A DNA stretch of 64,000 nt, taken from positions 5,868,355-5,932,354 of the forward strand of contig CM042970.1 of assembly GCA_023678885.1 (NCBI GenBank). The letters run 5' to 3'. The stretch's first letter is position 1; each line of letters opens with the position of its first letter. Both the position numbers and the translations under genes were made by a program. The notes under the pieces were generated by a model that was not told the DNA's origin, made no database searches, and saw only the letters and a program-made list of their open reading frames with translations. Shown piece after piece: positions 48,119 to 59,767 of the stretch. The stretch comes from Pogostemon cablin. Taxonomy: Eukaryota; Streptophyta; Magnoliopsida; Lamiales; Lamiaceae.

Positions 48119-48292
48119 TATTAAGGGAAAGAGTTGAGGATATTTTTTGTATGTAGATATTGTATATCTTTGTATTTATGGTGTTGATTTATTCTCTCCG
48201 TGATTTATGGAGATCTTGTAATCTCTCAATTGTATATATAATGATATACACAAGTCATCACAGTCAGTGATGATCCGATAATTCCTATCATA
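48119..48292 (+). repeat. Copia 5' LTR
   Basis: Starts TATTAAGGGAAAGAG and ends TTCCTATCATA. Compared with the 3' LTR it has G for A at position 7, AATTG for AGCTG, CCG for CCA, and one T fewer near the end. Confidence 0.95.
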
Positions 48293-48304
48293 TGGTAGCA
48301 GCCT
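48293..48304 (+). other. Copia primer-binding site (initiator Met-tRNA type)
   Basis: TGGTAGCAGCCT directly follows the LTR and resembles the plant TGGTATCAGAGC site complementary to initiator tRNA-Met, with mismatches. Confidence 0.7.
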
Positions 48305-48348
48305 GATCGAAAACTCTAACCCTTTTCTTCCTTCTTTCTCTTTTCTTC

Positions 48349-51300
48349 ATGGCCGCCCTTTCTTCTCAAACCATGGCAATGATCAACCTTGTTCAGATAA
48401 AGCTTTCCACCACTACCTACTTGATGTGGAAGCGGCAGTTCATCTCGATGGCGACAACCTTCGAGATGATGGACCTTCTCGACGGATCTTCCCCCTCTTC
48501 TTCGAAGTTTCTAACCTCTCCCACCGGCGAAGAGTCGCCGAATCCGGCGTACATAGCCTGGCTCTTGCGCGACCAACGCTTTCTCGGCGTCTTGTTCGCT
48601 ACCCTGGAACCCGAAGCCATGGCGGAGGTCTTGGATTGCTCTTCGTCCCTCTCCGCCTGGCGTGCCCTAGAATCTGCCTTCGCTCATGCCTCGACGTCGC
48701 GTGCCAATCAGCTTCGCGAGGAATTGCTCTCTCTTCGTCGTAATGATCTCTCCGTTGCTGAGTATGGCCGCCGGTTCAAGCAACTGTGCGATCAACTAGC
48801 CGCTATCCAGAAGCCGGTGGAGGAGGGCGACAAAAGCCACTGGTTTCACCGGGGACTCGGTTCGTCGTTTGCCAACTTCGCAGACACCCGGATGGCGATG
48901 CAACCTGTCCCCATGTTCCGAGACTTGCTCCATCAAGCGGTTCAATTTGACATGATGACTCGCTCGATGGAACGATCTCCGGCGGCGTCTCCAGCTGTCT
49001 TCGTTGCTGATGCCCGCGGTGATGACCGTCGTGCCTCCGGAGGATCTAGACAGCAGCGTGGCGGCTCCGGTGGTTCTGGTCAGCAGCGCCGCGGAGGTCG
49101 CTCAGGCGGTTCCGGACGCGGAGGCTCGGGGAGCACTTTGCCGACAAGTGCCCCCGTTTCTTGGAGCTTCAGGGTGCAGCTCGTGGACGCTCGGCCTCTC
49201 CGGCAGCCACGCACGCCGCTGACCTCGTACAAGCCTTCAACGCGGCGCGCAACGTCACGTCGCCAGGCTCCAACTCGGATTGGAATGTGGACAGTGGGGC
49301 CTCGGCGCACATGACTCCTGGGTTTACGCAATTGGACTCCTTTGAGCCATATTCTGGTAAAGGTTCAGTAACTGTTGGAAATGGAAACTCTTTAACTATA
49401 TCGCATATTGGTACTGGTCGTTTATCTCCTCATATTAATCTGTTGGATGTTTTGGTTGTGCCTAGTCTCACTAAGAATTTATTGTCAATTAGTAAATTGA
49501 CTCATGACTGCGATGTTGATGTTGTGTTTTCTGACAAGTCCTTTGCTATTCAGAACCGGTTGACAAAGACAGTTCTGGCTCAGGGTCGTTGTGATAATGG
49601 GTTGTATGTTCTGGAGAGTGGGAGTGCAGCTTTGATTGCTTCGCTTCATCAGAAGACTTTGCGTGCTAGTTTTAGTTTGTGGCATTTGCGCCTAGGACAT
49701 GTTTCTCCTAGTGCTATTTCTTTACTACATAAATTAGGCCACTTGACTGTTACTTCTATTTTATTGGACCCTACTATTTGCTCTTCTTGTCAGCTTGCCA
49801 AGAGCAAGAGATTACCTTTTACCTTGAATGAGAAACGTGCTACTTCTGTTCTTGATTTAGTATACTGTGATTTATGGGGACCGGCCCCTATTACTTCTAC
49901 CGCTGGTTTCCGTTATTATGTTATGTTTGTTGATGATTATTCACGCTTTTCATGGATTTATCCTTTATATGCCAAGTCTGATTTTTATGATTTTCTGCTT
50001 CAGTTTCATGCCTTTGTGTGCACCCAATTTTCCAGAGGTGTTAAGGCTTTTCAATCAGATGGGGTGACTGAATTTGTTAATAAGCGTGTTGCTTCTTTTA
50101 TGCAAAGCCATGGTATTCTACATAGGATGTCTTGTCCTTATACTCCGCAGCAAAATGGTAGAGCTGAACGCAAGCACAGGCACATTACTGAGACTGGTCT
50201 TTCTATGCTGTTTCATTGTGGTGGTCCAACATCTTTATGGTTTGATGCCTTTGCTATTGCAGTTTATGTTATCAATCGGTTGTCGTCCTCTGTTTTGGAT
50301 AATAAATCTCCGTATGAGATGTTATTTCATAGTGTTCCGGATTACTCTGTTTTCAAGCCATTTGGTTGCAGAGTTTTTCCATTTCATAGAGACTATGCTG
50401 CACATAAACTCTCCCCTCGTAGTAGTCCTTGCATTTTTTTTGGGCTACAGCAGTACTCATAAGGGTTTTCAGTGCCTCGATCCTACTTCCGCACGCATTT
50501 ATATTACCCGTCATGCTCAGTTTGATGAGCGGGTTTTTTCCTTTGCTGGGAATGCTCCTCCGTCAGCGCAGAACTTGCTTATTTCCAGTTTTCTGGACTC
50601 TATTTTTCCCACCACAGTTGAGGAAGGTATGCCACATCCATCGCCTCTGTGTATGGACCCAGAGTTGGTTGATGATCCTCCTGCTCCCATCCTGGACGAG
50701 CTGCATGGTTCGGCTCACCCGACGCCGGCTCCGGCTTCCCCAGAGCGGTCACCACCACCGGCAGCCCCTGCAGGTTCTCCATCTCCGGCGCGTGTGGCTC
50801 CTCCAGCGCCGCCCCCACCGCCTCCACGGCCGGCACCACGCGCGCCCGATCACACTATGGTGACACGTGCTAAAGCTGGCATATTCAAGCCTAGGTATCC
50901 TGTTGACTTGACTTACACTGCTCTACTAGGCTCTCTTACTGCTGCTGCTGCTGAGCCTCGTGGTTTCAAATCAGCCTCTAAGTACCCTCATTGGATGGCT
51001 ACTATGCGAGAGGAGATTGACGCTCTTTCGCATAATAAGACGTGGGACTTGGTTTCTCCGCCCAAGGGTATGAACGTTGTTGGTTCAAAGTGGGTGTTTC
51101 GCACGAAGTACCGTTCTGATGGTTCCATTGAATGGTATAAGGCTCGCTTAGTTGCTCAGGGGTTCACTCAGATTCCTGGCTCGGATTTCCATCATACCTT
51201 CAGTCTAGTTGTTAAGGCCACCACTGTTCGTCTTATTCTAACTCTCGCTGTTCATCATCAGTGGCCTTTACACCAGTTGGATGTCAAGAATGTCTTTTTA

Positions 51301-52532
51301 AATGGGATTCTGACAAAGCCGGTTTATATGGCCCAGCCTCCTGGTTTTGTTGATTCTCGTAATCCGACTCATGTGTGCCGGCTCAAGAAAGCTCTGTATA
51401 GCCTGCAGCAAGCTCCTTTGGCCTGGTTTCAGCGGTTCAGCACTTATTTGTTGGGTCTGGGATTTCAGCAGTCCCACTGCGACTCCTCATTGTTCTGCTT
51501 GAATAAGGGGTCTTCTCTCTTATATCTTCTTTTGTATGTTGACGACATTATTCTTACAGGGAATGACCAGGATCTTCTTCGGCAGTTTATTGCGCGCACA
51601 CATGCTGAGTTTGCTATTAAAGATCTTGGCAAGTTGACATATTTTTTGGGGCTAGAGGTGTCTTATACTTCTGATGGCATTTTTGTTGGTCAAACAAAAT
51701 ATGCTCACGATATTTTGGAGCGTGCCTCTATGCTTGAATGCAAGCCTGTTTCTACTCCGCTTTCTGCGAGGAGTTCTTTGCAGAGTTCGGGGTTCGTGTT
51801 TGGTGATCCAACTCTTTATCGTTCCTTGGTTGGTGCTTTGCAGTATCTTATGATCACTAGGCCTAATCTCTCCTACGCTGTTAACACTGTCAGCTAGTTC
51901 CTTCACTCTCCTACTGGCGATCACTTTGCTGCTGTGAAGCATATCCTTCGCTATGTGAAGGGTACAATTCATTATGGTCTTAACTTTACTCATCATCCTG
52001 AAAAGACCATTGTGGGATATTCTGATGCAGATTGGGCGAGATGTTTGGAAACCGTCACTCCACTTACGGCTATTCCATTTTCTTTGGGGGCAATCTTGTT
52101 TCTTGGAGTGCTAAAAAGCAACCGACTGTTGCTCGTTCTAGCTGTGAGTCAGAATACAGATCTTTAGCTAACGCTGACTCAGAAATTATTTGGTTGATTA
52201 ATCTACTACGGGAGATCCATCAGTCACCCAAGACTCCCGCGACACTTCTCTGTGACAACAAGAGTGTGATTTTTTTGAGTCAGAATCCGGTCGCCCACAA
52301 GCGTGCAAAGCACATTGACATTGATTGTCATTTTATTCGTGAGCTGATTTCTTCGGGCAGGTTGCGTACTGAGTTTGTTCATTCTCATCTTCAACTAGCG
52401 GATATTTTTACTAAGGCATTACCGCAACCAGCTTTTGAGTTCTTGTGCACCAAGCTTTGCGTCAGCTTACACCCCACACAGTGCTTGACGGGGGTATTAA
52501 AGGAAAGAGTTGAGGATATTTTTTGTATGTAG
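48349..52532 (+). pseudogene. Copia gag-pol, frameshifted
   Basis: Gag runs from MAALSSQTMAMINLV at 48349. The Gly/Arg-rich region should lead to a CCHC knuckle, but only its second half, EHFADKCP, is found, in another frame, so a small deletion removed half the knuckle and shifted the frame near 49130. Protease DSGASAHMT, pre-integrase HLRLGH...CSSCQLAKSKRLPF and integrase (DLVYCDLWGP, FVDDYSRF, FQSDGVTEFV, TPQQNGRAERKHR) follow. A shift falls at the T-run near 50437. Reverse transcriptase shows WVFRTKYRSDGSIEWYKARL, LDVKNVFLNG, ALYSLQQAP and YVDDIILTGND. A TAG at 51895-51897 and another shift after DADWAR precede RNase H (STYGYSIFFGGNLVSWSAKK, ADIFTKALP). It is unable to transpose by itself. 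Confidence 0.95.
52487..52494 (+). other. Copia polypurine tract
   Basis: GACGGGGG immediately before the 3' LTR, the usual short G-rich plus-strand primer site. Confidence 0.7.
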
Positions 52533-52669
52533 ATATTGTATATCTTTGTATTTATGGTGTTGATTTATTCTCTCCGTGATTTATGGAGATCTTGTAATCT
52601 CTCAGCTGTATATATAATGATATACACAAGTCATCACAGTCAGTGATGATCCAATAATTCCTTATCATA
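52495..52669 (+). repeat. Copia 3' LTR
   Basis: Starts TATTAAAGGAAAGAG and ends TTCCTTATCATA, followed by the TCTTT target duplication. Contains TATATATAAT near 52609, a possible LTR promoter element pointing toward the dehydrin. Confidence 0.95.
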
Positions 52670-52775
52670 TCTTTAATTAATTTTTTTAATTTTAATTTTA
52701 ATTTTAATTTATTATTACACCTATTTCTTTTAAAAAAAAAAAAACTTAATCGCGTCCATTACGCGTGATTGCTCC

Positions 52776-52783
52776 TATTTAAA
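52776..52783 (+). promoter_or_regulatory. TATA box of the dehydrin gene
   Basis: TATTTAAA lies 122 bp before the ATG at 52905. An ACGCGT at 52761-52766 sits just upstream. The 3' LTR ends 107 bp before this box. Confidence 0.65.
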
Positions 52784-52904
52784 CCTTCCCACCATCACTC
52801 CACCCTCCACCATTCATTTCCTCTGCAGACTATCATTTTCATTCAATCCTACACACATCGTTCATCATTTTCAAACCCACTATTTTCAAAAGTTGATTGA
52901 TCTA

Positions 52905-53866
52905 ATGGCTGATTACCATCACCACGAGAGCAAGATCGATGAGCCATGCGAAGCTACCCCCGCCGCCGAGGTTAAGGTTGAGCCGGTGGAGAGCAGCGAT
53001 CGCGGGCTTTTCGATTTCGTGGGGAAGAAGGAGGAGGAGAAGAAGTGCGAGGAGGAGGCTATCGCCTACGACTTTCAACAGAAAGTTGAGGTTTGCGAGG
53101 AACCTCCCAAGGAGGAGGAGAAGAAACATGAGGGCTTGCTCGAGAAACTCCATAGGACTAGCAGCTCCAGCAGCTCTGTAAGTTCATTTCATCCTTTATA
53201 TTCTCAGTAGTAGATTTAAGGGTATAGTTCTCTTTTTAACTCATAAAAAAAACTTATCCATACTATATTCTAACTTATGCAAAGTCTTGAGTGATATCGT
53301 GAAAATGAGTTTATTTTACGCTTTCATAAATGATTTTTTATTAAAAATGTTAATACTTTTCATTTATACCTATTAGTTTCCATTCAAAATATTGTTTCTT
53401 TGCATTAATTTATTGATCGATCATGTTTCTGAATTGAATCCTGCAGTCCAGCGATGAGGAAGAAGTAGGCGAAGACGGAGAGAAAAAGAAGAAGAAGAAG
53501 AAGGGACTGAAGGAGAAGATCAAGGAGAAAATTTCCGGCGATAAAGAAGAAGTCAAGTGTGAACCCGACACATCCGTACCGATCGAGAAGTACGATGATG
53601 CGCCGAGTTACGAGAAAGAAGAGAAGAAAGGGCTGCTAGACAAGATCAAGGAGAAGCTGCCGGGCAGCAAGAAGGAGGAGGAGGCGAAGCCGGAGGAGGT
53701 CTACACTCCGCCTCCACCGCCACCGGCGGTGGAGCCCGAGTGCGAGACGGCTGAAGGCAAAGAGAAGAAAGGGTTCTTGGATAAGATCAAGGAGAAGCTA
53801 CCTGGATACCATTCCAAGAGTGATGAGGAGAAAGAAAAAGAAAAGGAAAAGGAGGGTGCATGTTGA
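52905..53866 (+). CDS. Acidic FSK3-type dehydrin (230 aa)
   Basis: Intrinsically disordered group 2 LEA protein that protects membranes and enzymes during drought, cold and salt stress. Exons 52905-53177 and 53447-53866 join in phase 0 through a GT-AG intron that splits the serine tract, as is common in dehydrins. Residues 32-42 are an F-segment (DRGLFDFVGKK). The S-segment spans the junction (serines then SSDEEE, about 85-97). Three K-segments follow: KGLKEKIKEKISG at 110-122, EKKGLLDKIKEKLPG at 150-164, EKKGFLDKIKEKLPG at 197-211; the first departs from consensus. A proline run is at 179-184 and the protein ends EKEGAC. Composition resembles ERD10/ERD14/COR47. The chosen ATG is the one followed by ADYHHHE; an in-frame ATG four codons earlier (52893) is less likely. 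A copia element now occupies its upstream promoter. Confidence 0.95.
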
Positions 53867-54348
53867 TGATGCCACTTAATTAAAGCAAATGTTTGGTTTT
53901 GCTTTTAATAATTTGTGCTTTTAGGGTGTCACATTATGCTGTTTGATTTGCTTTCTCTTTATTTGTTTCTTTTCTTTTTTTTTCAATTTGGGTTGTAATT
54001 ATATAAATATATAAGTATAAGTGCTTTTATGTGCTTATTATTATATATATTATATAGGCTTGTTATATGGGGGCCTTAAGATGTTTTGGATATGATTTAT
54101 GGCCCTCAAGATCATGTTACTGCACAGCTCTTTAATGAATTTGTTGCATTGTTTTTACACCTTATCTATGCCTTCTATTATATGGAAGACCAGTTCCAAT
54201 ATCTATAATGAATTACTGTGCACATAAGACTATATAGATCAATAAAATTCAGAAATGATAAAATATTAACCGTCTTAACATTGACAGAGTTCTTATTAGA
54301 GACTAGTTAGATACTAATTACAGTAATCTAAAAACCTGCAAAAGATAT
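53867..54348. other. Dehydrin 3' UTR and downstream spacer
   Basis: T-rich downstream region; a TTAATAATTTG-type signal at about 53905 may serve polyadenylation. Nothing else was recognised. Confidence 0.4.
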
Positions 54349-54381
54349 ACTCCCTCTATTTATCATATATTGATAGGTAAA

Positions 54382-54433
<52 letters not shown>

Positions 54434-54634
54434 TTACACTCTTTTAATTCATCAATGATATTATTTGCTTTTTATACGTGATTTAAGGAATATTATTATT
54501 TTATATAAAATAAGTAATTATATTAGTGAAGAGTAATGGATAATGTATAGGTCCCTTTTGTTAAAAAAAATGGATATCTTTAAAGCAGATGACCAAAATT
54601 GCAAAATGAATATCTTATTAGCGACGGAGGAAGT
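54349..54634. mobile_element. Stowaway-like MITE expanded by a (TA)n tract
   Basis: Left end TACTCCCTCTATTTATCAT and right end AGCGACGGAGGAAGTAT. A TA microsatellite at 54383-54429 interrupts the left arm. Confidence 0.6.
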
Positions 54635-55719
54635 ATAAAGTAAAGGCAAAAGTTCCTGCACTCCCGGGGATAGGGAGGGATACTCCGTATCCTCATGTGA
54701 ACACAATCCTCCCCCTCCAATTCTATTTAAACATGTGTATTGCTAGAGTTTTAAATTGCAAAGGGGCATGAAAATTACAAAGGCGCGCATGGAATGTGCT
54801 CCGTGCGCCGAGTGCACAGGAGCCTCACTCTAAAGTAAATAATTGTATTAGTAGTGAGTGGTGTGCGAAACTTTTTTATAAAAAGAAAAAAATTGATTTC
54901 TTTAGATTGGATTAAAATTACAAAATTAATATCTACATATTAGCTATATGGAGGAAGTATTAGATATTTGGCTATTTGCGAAGAAGATACTTGCTTTAGT
55001 TAGGTCAAGATAGATTATTTAAGGATGAATTATGGAGTTGCATGTGGGTTATCCGTATAAGTATTTGTGTGAAATTAATTATACTAACAACTTACAAGAG
55101 TAATACTAAACATTACAAAGGATGTAATCCTATCTATAAACCGATGTGGGATATCACATGGAGTACAAAACATCACTATACAATATTACTCTCAATAATC
55201 TGTTTCGAAGTGATAAGGACAAGTGTATTTGGTGTAGAAAAGAATGGTAGGATAATCAATGGAACTAAGTTGTGTAATGGCAGCCACTACATTTTCAGTA
55301 TAATCCATGACTATTTATTTATATAATAATAATGCCACCAATTTCATACATTTCCATACATGCCCAAACAAATAATTATGTAATATGATTAGAATCTTCA
55401 ATAATGATATTAAATACAATTAACTTAGTGGGTTCCGGAAGCCGTGTGAATCCTTGAATCCTAGAACACGACAATTCTTTTCTAGACCCCACTCTTTATC
55501 ATTTTGAGCCCATCTGATGCATTAATGTCCAGTACTGTACAAATAAAACCTTAGCAATGAGATATTAAATCCTATGACAAATTATAAAAGAACTAGTGTT
55601 GCATGAAACGTTTTAAACGGATAAAATGTTATAACAAAAATGATATTTTTTCTTATATTTAATTTAATTGAACTATTTCATAATTGATTATATTACTAGA
55701 ATTTACAAAAATATACTCT
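54635..55719. other. Spacer, no gene recognised
   Basis: A 94-codon open frame at 55042-55326 has no recognisable feature and is not called. Part of a Stowaway-like right half may lie at 54835-54960. Confidence 0.4.
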
Positions 55720-56190
55720 CTTTAGTTAGTTTAAAGGTATTCATTTTACTATTTTTGGCGATCATAGTTAAAGGTATCCGTACTTCTATTTAGTAAAAGA
55801 GTTTACCATATGACCTGACACTTCCTTTTAATACAACTACTTATTACACATATAATAATACCCTTTTTAGAAATTTTATCAATATAGGGCCTGAAAAATG
55901 AGTAATCTATCAATTCGAGGTTCGAATTATGTATACTATTGATTAGGGGCCTGAATTATGTAAAACTATCAATTCATGGTCTAAGTTGATAAAATAGGTG
56001 ATAATATTTGACAAATTAAGACCTTGGATTGATAGTTTTACATATTTCAGGTCTTGGATTGATAGAAAAACTAATCTGGGCCCATAATTGATAGTTTACC
56101 CATAATTCTGGCTTTGAATTGATAAAAGTCTTTTTTTTAATTCACGTACAAAAAATAAATAAATACATTTGTCATGACTTGAGAGAGTAA
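55720..56190. mobile_element. Stowaway-like MITE with a second MITE inserted
   Basis: The outer element has ACTCTCTTTAGTTAGTTTAAAG at the left and TTGTCATGACTTGAGAGAGTA at the right, and its interior matches the MITE at 1824-2030. An inner foldback element (about 55870-56135) carries repeated (C/T)TGAATTGATA and TATCAATTC words and begins TTTTATCAATATAGGGCCTG. The same inner family occurs at 62293-62670. Confidence 0.55.
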
Positions 56191-56600
56191 ATTTTTAATG
56201 AAAAATAAAATTAAATAAAACAATCCTAAAGTGGTCTCATAATTTGGTATGTGACATAGAATTCGAACCGCAACGTAGTAATCGATAACAGTTTTTTTTT
56301 TTTTTAAATAGCAAATCGATAACACGATTAATGATCAAAATATATATAACACAAAATTAAAACACAATTAATTAGTTAACTAATCCGCCACCCAGTGTGC
56401 ATTATCTTCCTACAACACAGGACAAACCATAAATATCAATCAAACCGCTATCACCTCCGGAGAAGCCTATGATTATTTCCCCTTGTACGTACCATCAACT
56501 CCAATACTAAGAATAATTACACATTTTATTACTAAATAATCAAACAAACTAGATCTCTCTTTACACTCATATATATGTATATAAACATGTAATAACTTAA

Positions 56601-59600
56601 ATGAATCTACAAGAGAGGGAATTGCATGCCATTGGTGAAACCATAATCAAAATGCAATTAGCATGCAAACCTCAACGTCTGATATGTCTATTTTTGGTGT
56701 TATGTTCGTTCTTAGTTGTTCATGGAGACTACTTAATCGGGCTGGGGAGCTACGACATGACCGGGCCAGCTGCCGGAGTTAACATGATGGGATATGCTAA
56801 CTTCGAACAGGTCACAGGCGGCGTACACTTTCGCCTCCGAGCAAGGGCTTTCGTAGTTGCAGACAGCGTACGTGGTGGTCGGATAGCGTTCGTTAACCTT
56901 GATGCTGGCATGGCTTCACAGCTTGTCACTATTAAAGTGCTCCAAAGACTAAAATCAAGGTAGGAGCTAGCTAGTGTGGTGTTATTTAACTAATCACACT
57001 TAAGTAGTAACAAATTAATACACTCCACTTGCTAATTACTAGATATGGAGATATGTACAATGAAGAGAATGTTGCAATAAGTGGCACTCACACTCATGCT
57101 GGTCCAGGGGGGTACCTGCAGTATGTAACCTATTCCATAACTTCTCTTGGCTTCGTCCCGCAATCATTCGACGCTCTTGTCACTGCAATCGAGCTCAGCA
57201 TCGTCCAGGCTCATGACAATCTCAAGCCCGGTTCGATTTATATCAACACTGGTATGTATGAAAGAATTTATAAGCAGAGATAGATCTACAATAGTGGTGT
57301 GATGAGTGTACATTATTGATGGAGTTATGGATGCAGGGGACGTAGAGAATGCAGGGATAAACAGAAGTCCGAGTGCGTATCTGTTCAACCCTGCTGAGGA
57401 AAGGGCTAAGTATCCAACCAATGTTGACAAACTTATGACCCTTTTGAAGTTTGTTGATGAAAAGAGTGGGAAGAGCATTGGGGCATTCACCTGGTTTGCT
57501 ACACATGGAACATCCATGAGTAGAGACAACAAGCTCATTAGTGGTGATAACAAAGGAGCTGCGGCTAGGTTCTTCGAAGATTGGTTCTCCACCACCACAA
57601 CCACAACCACCAACAAATCCTCTGCTTCTAGTCATCCAAGTAAGTTTCAAATGTTGTCACTTTAGGGTCATATATTATCTCAGTTGTTTCTCATGTGATG
57701 AAGCTAAGAAGAAGAGTGCATTGTCGAAACGAGCATCAAGAGTGAAGGCCACAGGAGGGCAAGAATGCTCAAAAACAGACAGCCAAAAGTCTAAGGTGAG
57801 GAAGAACGATGGAACACTCTTTGTAGGGGCGTTTTGTCAGTCGAATGTAGGAGATGTGAGCCCCAATGTGTTGGGAGCTTTTTGCTTAGATAGTGGAAAG
57901 CCATGTGACTTTAACCACTCATCCTGCCATGGAAATGATCAGCTTTGCATTGGCCGTGGTCCAGGGTGCGCACTAGCTAGCTAGCTACTTGCATTCTTGT
58001 TAACTTTTATGGTTATGTCGAAGATAAGTTAATTACATAAAGTTTGCAGGTATCCGGATGAAATCTTGAGCACTAAGATAATAGGACAGAGGCAGTTTGA
58101 GAAAGCTGTCGACTTATTTGAGTCTGCTGAGGAAGAAATCACAGGAAAGATTGATTCCCGGCTTGTGTACCTCAACTTTACGGATATACAAGTAATGTTG
58201 GATGGAAACCGGACGGTGAAGACATGCCCTGCTGCTCTAGGGCCGGGTTTTGCTGCTGGCACGACTGACGGGCCGGGTGTTTTTGGTTTTCAGCAGGGGG
58301 ATCCTGAGGTGTGAATCATTATATATCTCTCATATTGTGAGATCTATGAATCCCTAGTTTCCATTTATAGAAGATGTTGAGTGTGCAGATTAATGAATTT
58401 TGGAAGACAGTGAGCGATGCTATCAAAGAACCTAGCCAGTACCAAGTGGACTGTCAAAAACCTAAGAATGTTCTTCTCGACACCGGAGAAATGTTTTGGC
58501 CTTACGCCTGGGCGGTAATATATCTAACTCGCATCATCGTTTCAATACTTGAATGATGTTATTTAATACACATGATATGTAAACCTGCATTGCTAAAGTA
58601 AATGAATTTGCAGCCAGCAATTTTGCCTATTCAAATTCTCAGGCTGGGGAAACTGGTCATTCTATCTGTACCAGGAGGTTAATTTGTACCATTATATTCT
58701 TTGTAAATTCAAGATTTCACTTGTAATCCAACTACAGAGTCTAATTAACTTAATACTAGATTGTTTACAGAGTTCACAACTATGGCTGGGAGAAGACTAA
58801 GGGAGGCCGTCAAGGAAACACTCGTCGTTTACGGAAACGGAGAGTTCAACGACACACACATCGTCATAGCAGGTCTAACTAACACCTACTCACAATACGT
58901 AGCTACATTTGAAGAATACGAGCAGCAACGCTACGAGGTTAGGCCACTAGTTGTACAATAGAATTTTATGTACCACTTTCGTGTATCATTTCCTACGCCA
59001 CTAGTTGTATGATGGACACGTAGAATAGAGAGGAAATCTAGCCATATGCTTTCCTTTTTAGATTATAGTTTCCTCCTATTTCTTAGGTGTCCATCATCCA
59101 ACACAGGGTATTGATATACCAAATGACACATAAAATCCGAACCGACTATCTACTAATACACCATATTAATGAGGGAAAATATGAACTCAAACAGGCAGCA
59201 TCAACATTGTATGGCCCTCACACATTATCAGCATACATCCAAGAATTCAAGAAGCTAGCACAAGCGATGGCCAGAGGAGACAAGAACGTCGGGAGGGGTC
59301 CGTCCCCTCCCGACCTCTCCTCCGTCCAGCTCAGCCTCTTAGCAGAACCCACCGGGGACTCTCCGCCGGCAGGGATAAAATTTGGAGACATGAAACAGGA
59401 CGTGAAAGGCGGCCCTGTCAAAGAGGGGGAGAGGATAAACGCAACGTTTTGGAGCGCTAATCCGAGATATGATCTGCTGACAGAGGGCACATTTGCTGTG
59501 GTGGAGATGCAACAAGAGGATAAATGGATACCCGTATTCGACGACGATGATTTCTGCGTTTATTTCAAGTGGGAAGGCCCGTTGTACAGTGGAGCTACCA

Positions 59601-59767
59601 CTTATGGCCTTGCAACTGTCGAGTGGGAGGTGCCGGTAGGATCGGGTGGCGCCGTCTACCGATTAAGACATTTTGGATCGTTTAAGGTGTCGGAAGTGTC
59701 TCCGATCAGTTACTTTACAGGGGCGTCTAGTGGATTCAGTGTCGTAAGGAGTAGTGGTTATTGTTAA
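56601..59767 (+). CDS. Neutral ceramidase, nine exons (773 aa)
   Basis: Hydrolyses ceramide to sphingoid base and fatty acid. Exons 56601-56959, 57043-57251, 57337-57639, 57704-57965, 58050-58308, 58389-58514, 58614-58677, 58771-58937 and 59195-59767 join in frame with GT-AG introns; 773 residues is close to Arabidopsis NCER1. A signal sequence (LICLFLVLCSFLVVHG) precedes DYLIGLGSYDMTGPAAGVNM. Zinc-site motifs are GTHTHAGPGGY (His136, His138) and FATHGTSMS (His246). GDVSPN holds the expected nucleophile Ser343, by analogy with the bacterial and human enzymes. DTGEMFWPYAWA, LVILSVPGEFTTMAGRR, LTNTYSQYVATFEEYE and STLYGPHTLSAYIQEFKKLA follow, then the C-terminal beta domain (GERINATFWSANPRYDLLTE). 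Residues 274-325 form a Thr- then Lys-rich insert. Met18 (56652) is an alternative start that places the hydrophobic core closer to the N-terminus. No break seen. Confidence 0.94.

Larger units (their letters stand above)
48119..52669 (+). mobile_element. Ty1/copia LTR retrotransposon, recent but inactive
   Basis: 4.55 kb, flanked by the 5-bp target duplication TCTTT (48114-48118 and 52670-52674). The LTRs are 174 and 175 bp and differ by four substitutions and one indel, about 2.3%. Their ends are TATTAA and ATCATA instead of the usual TG and CA. The gag-pol region is in the expected order for copia (integrase before reverse transcriptase) but has frameshifts and a stop. It inserted about 100 bp upstream of the dehydrin TATA box in the same orientation, so its 3' LTR reads toward that gene. 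Confidence 0.95.

Noticed and set aside
52902..53153. Leucine-rich minus-strand frame
   Set aside because: Antisense to the Lys/Glu-rich dehydrin exon; such shadows arise from AAG/GAG codons.
57164..57650. Two long minus-strand frames
   Set aside because: Antisense to ceramidase exons 2-3 and intron 2; no independent support.
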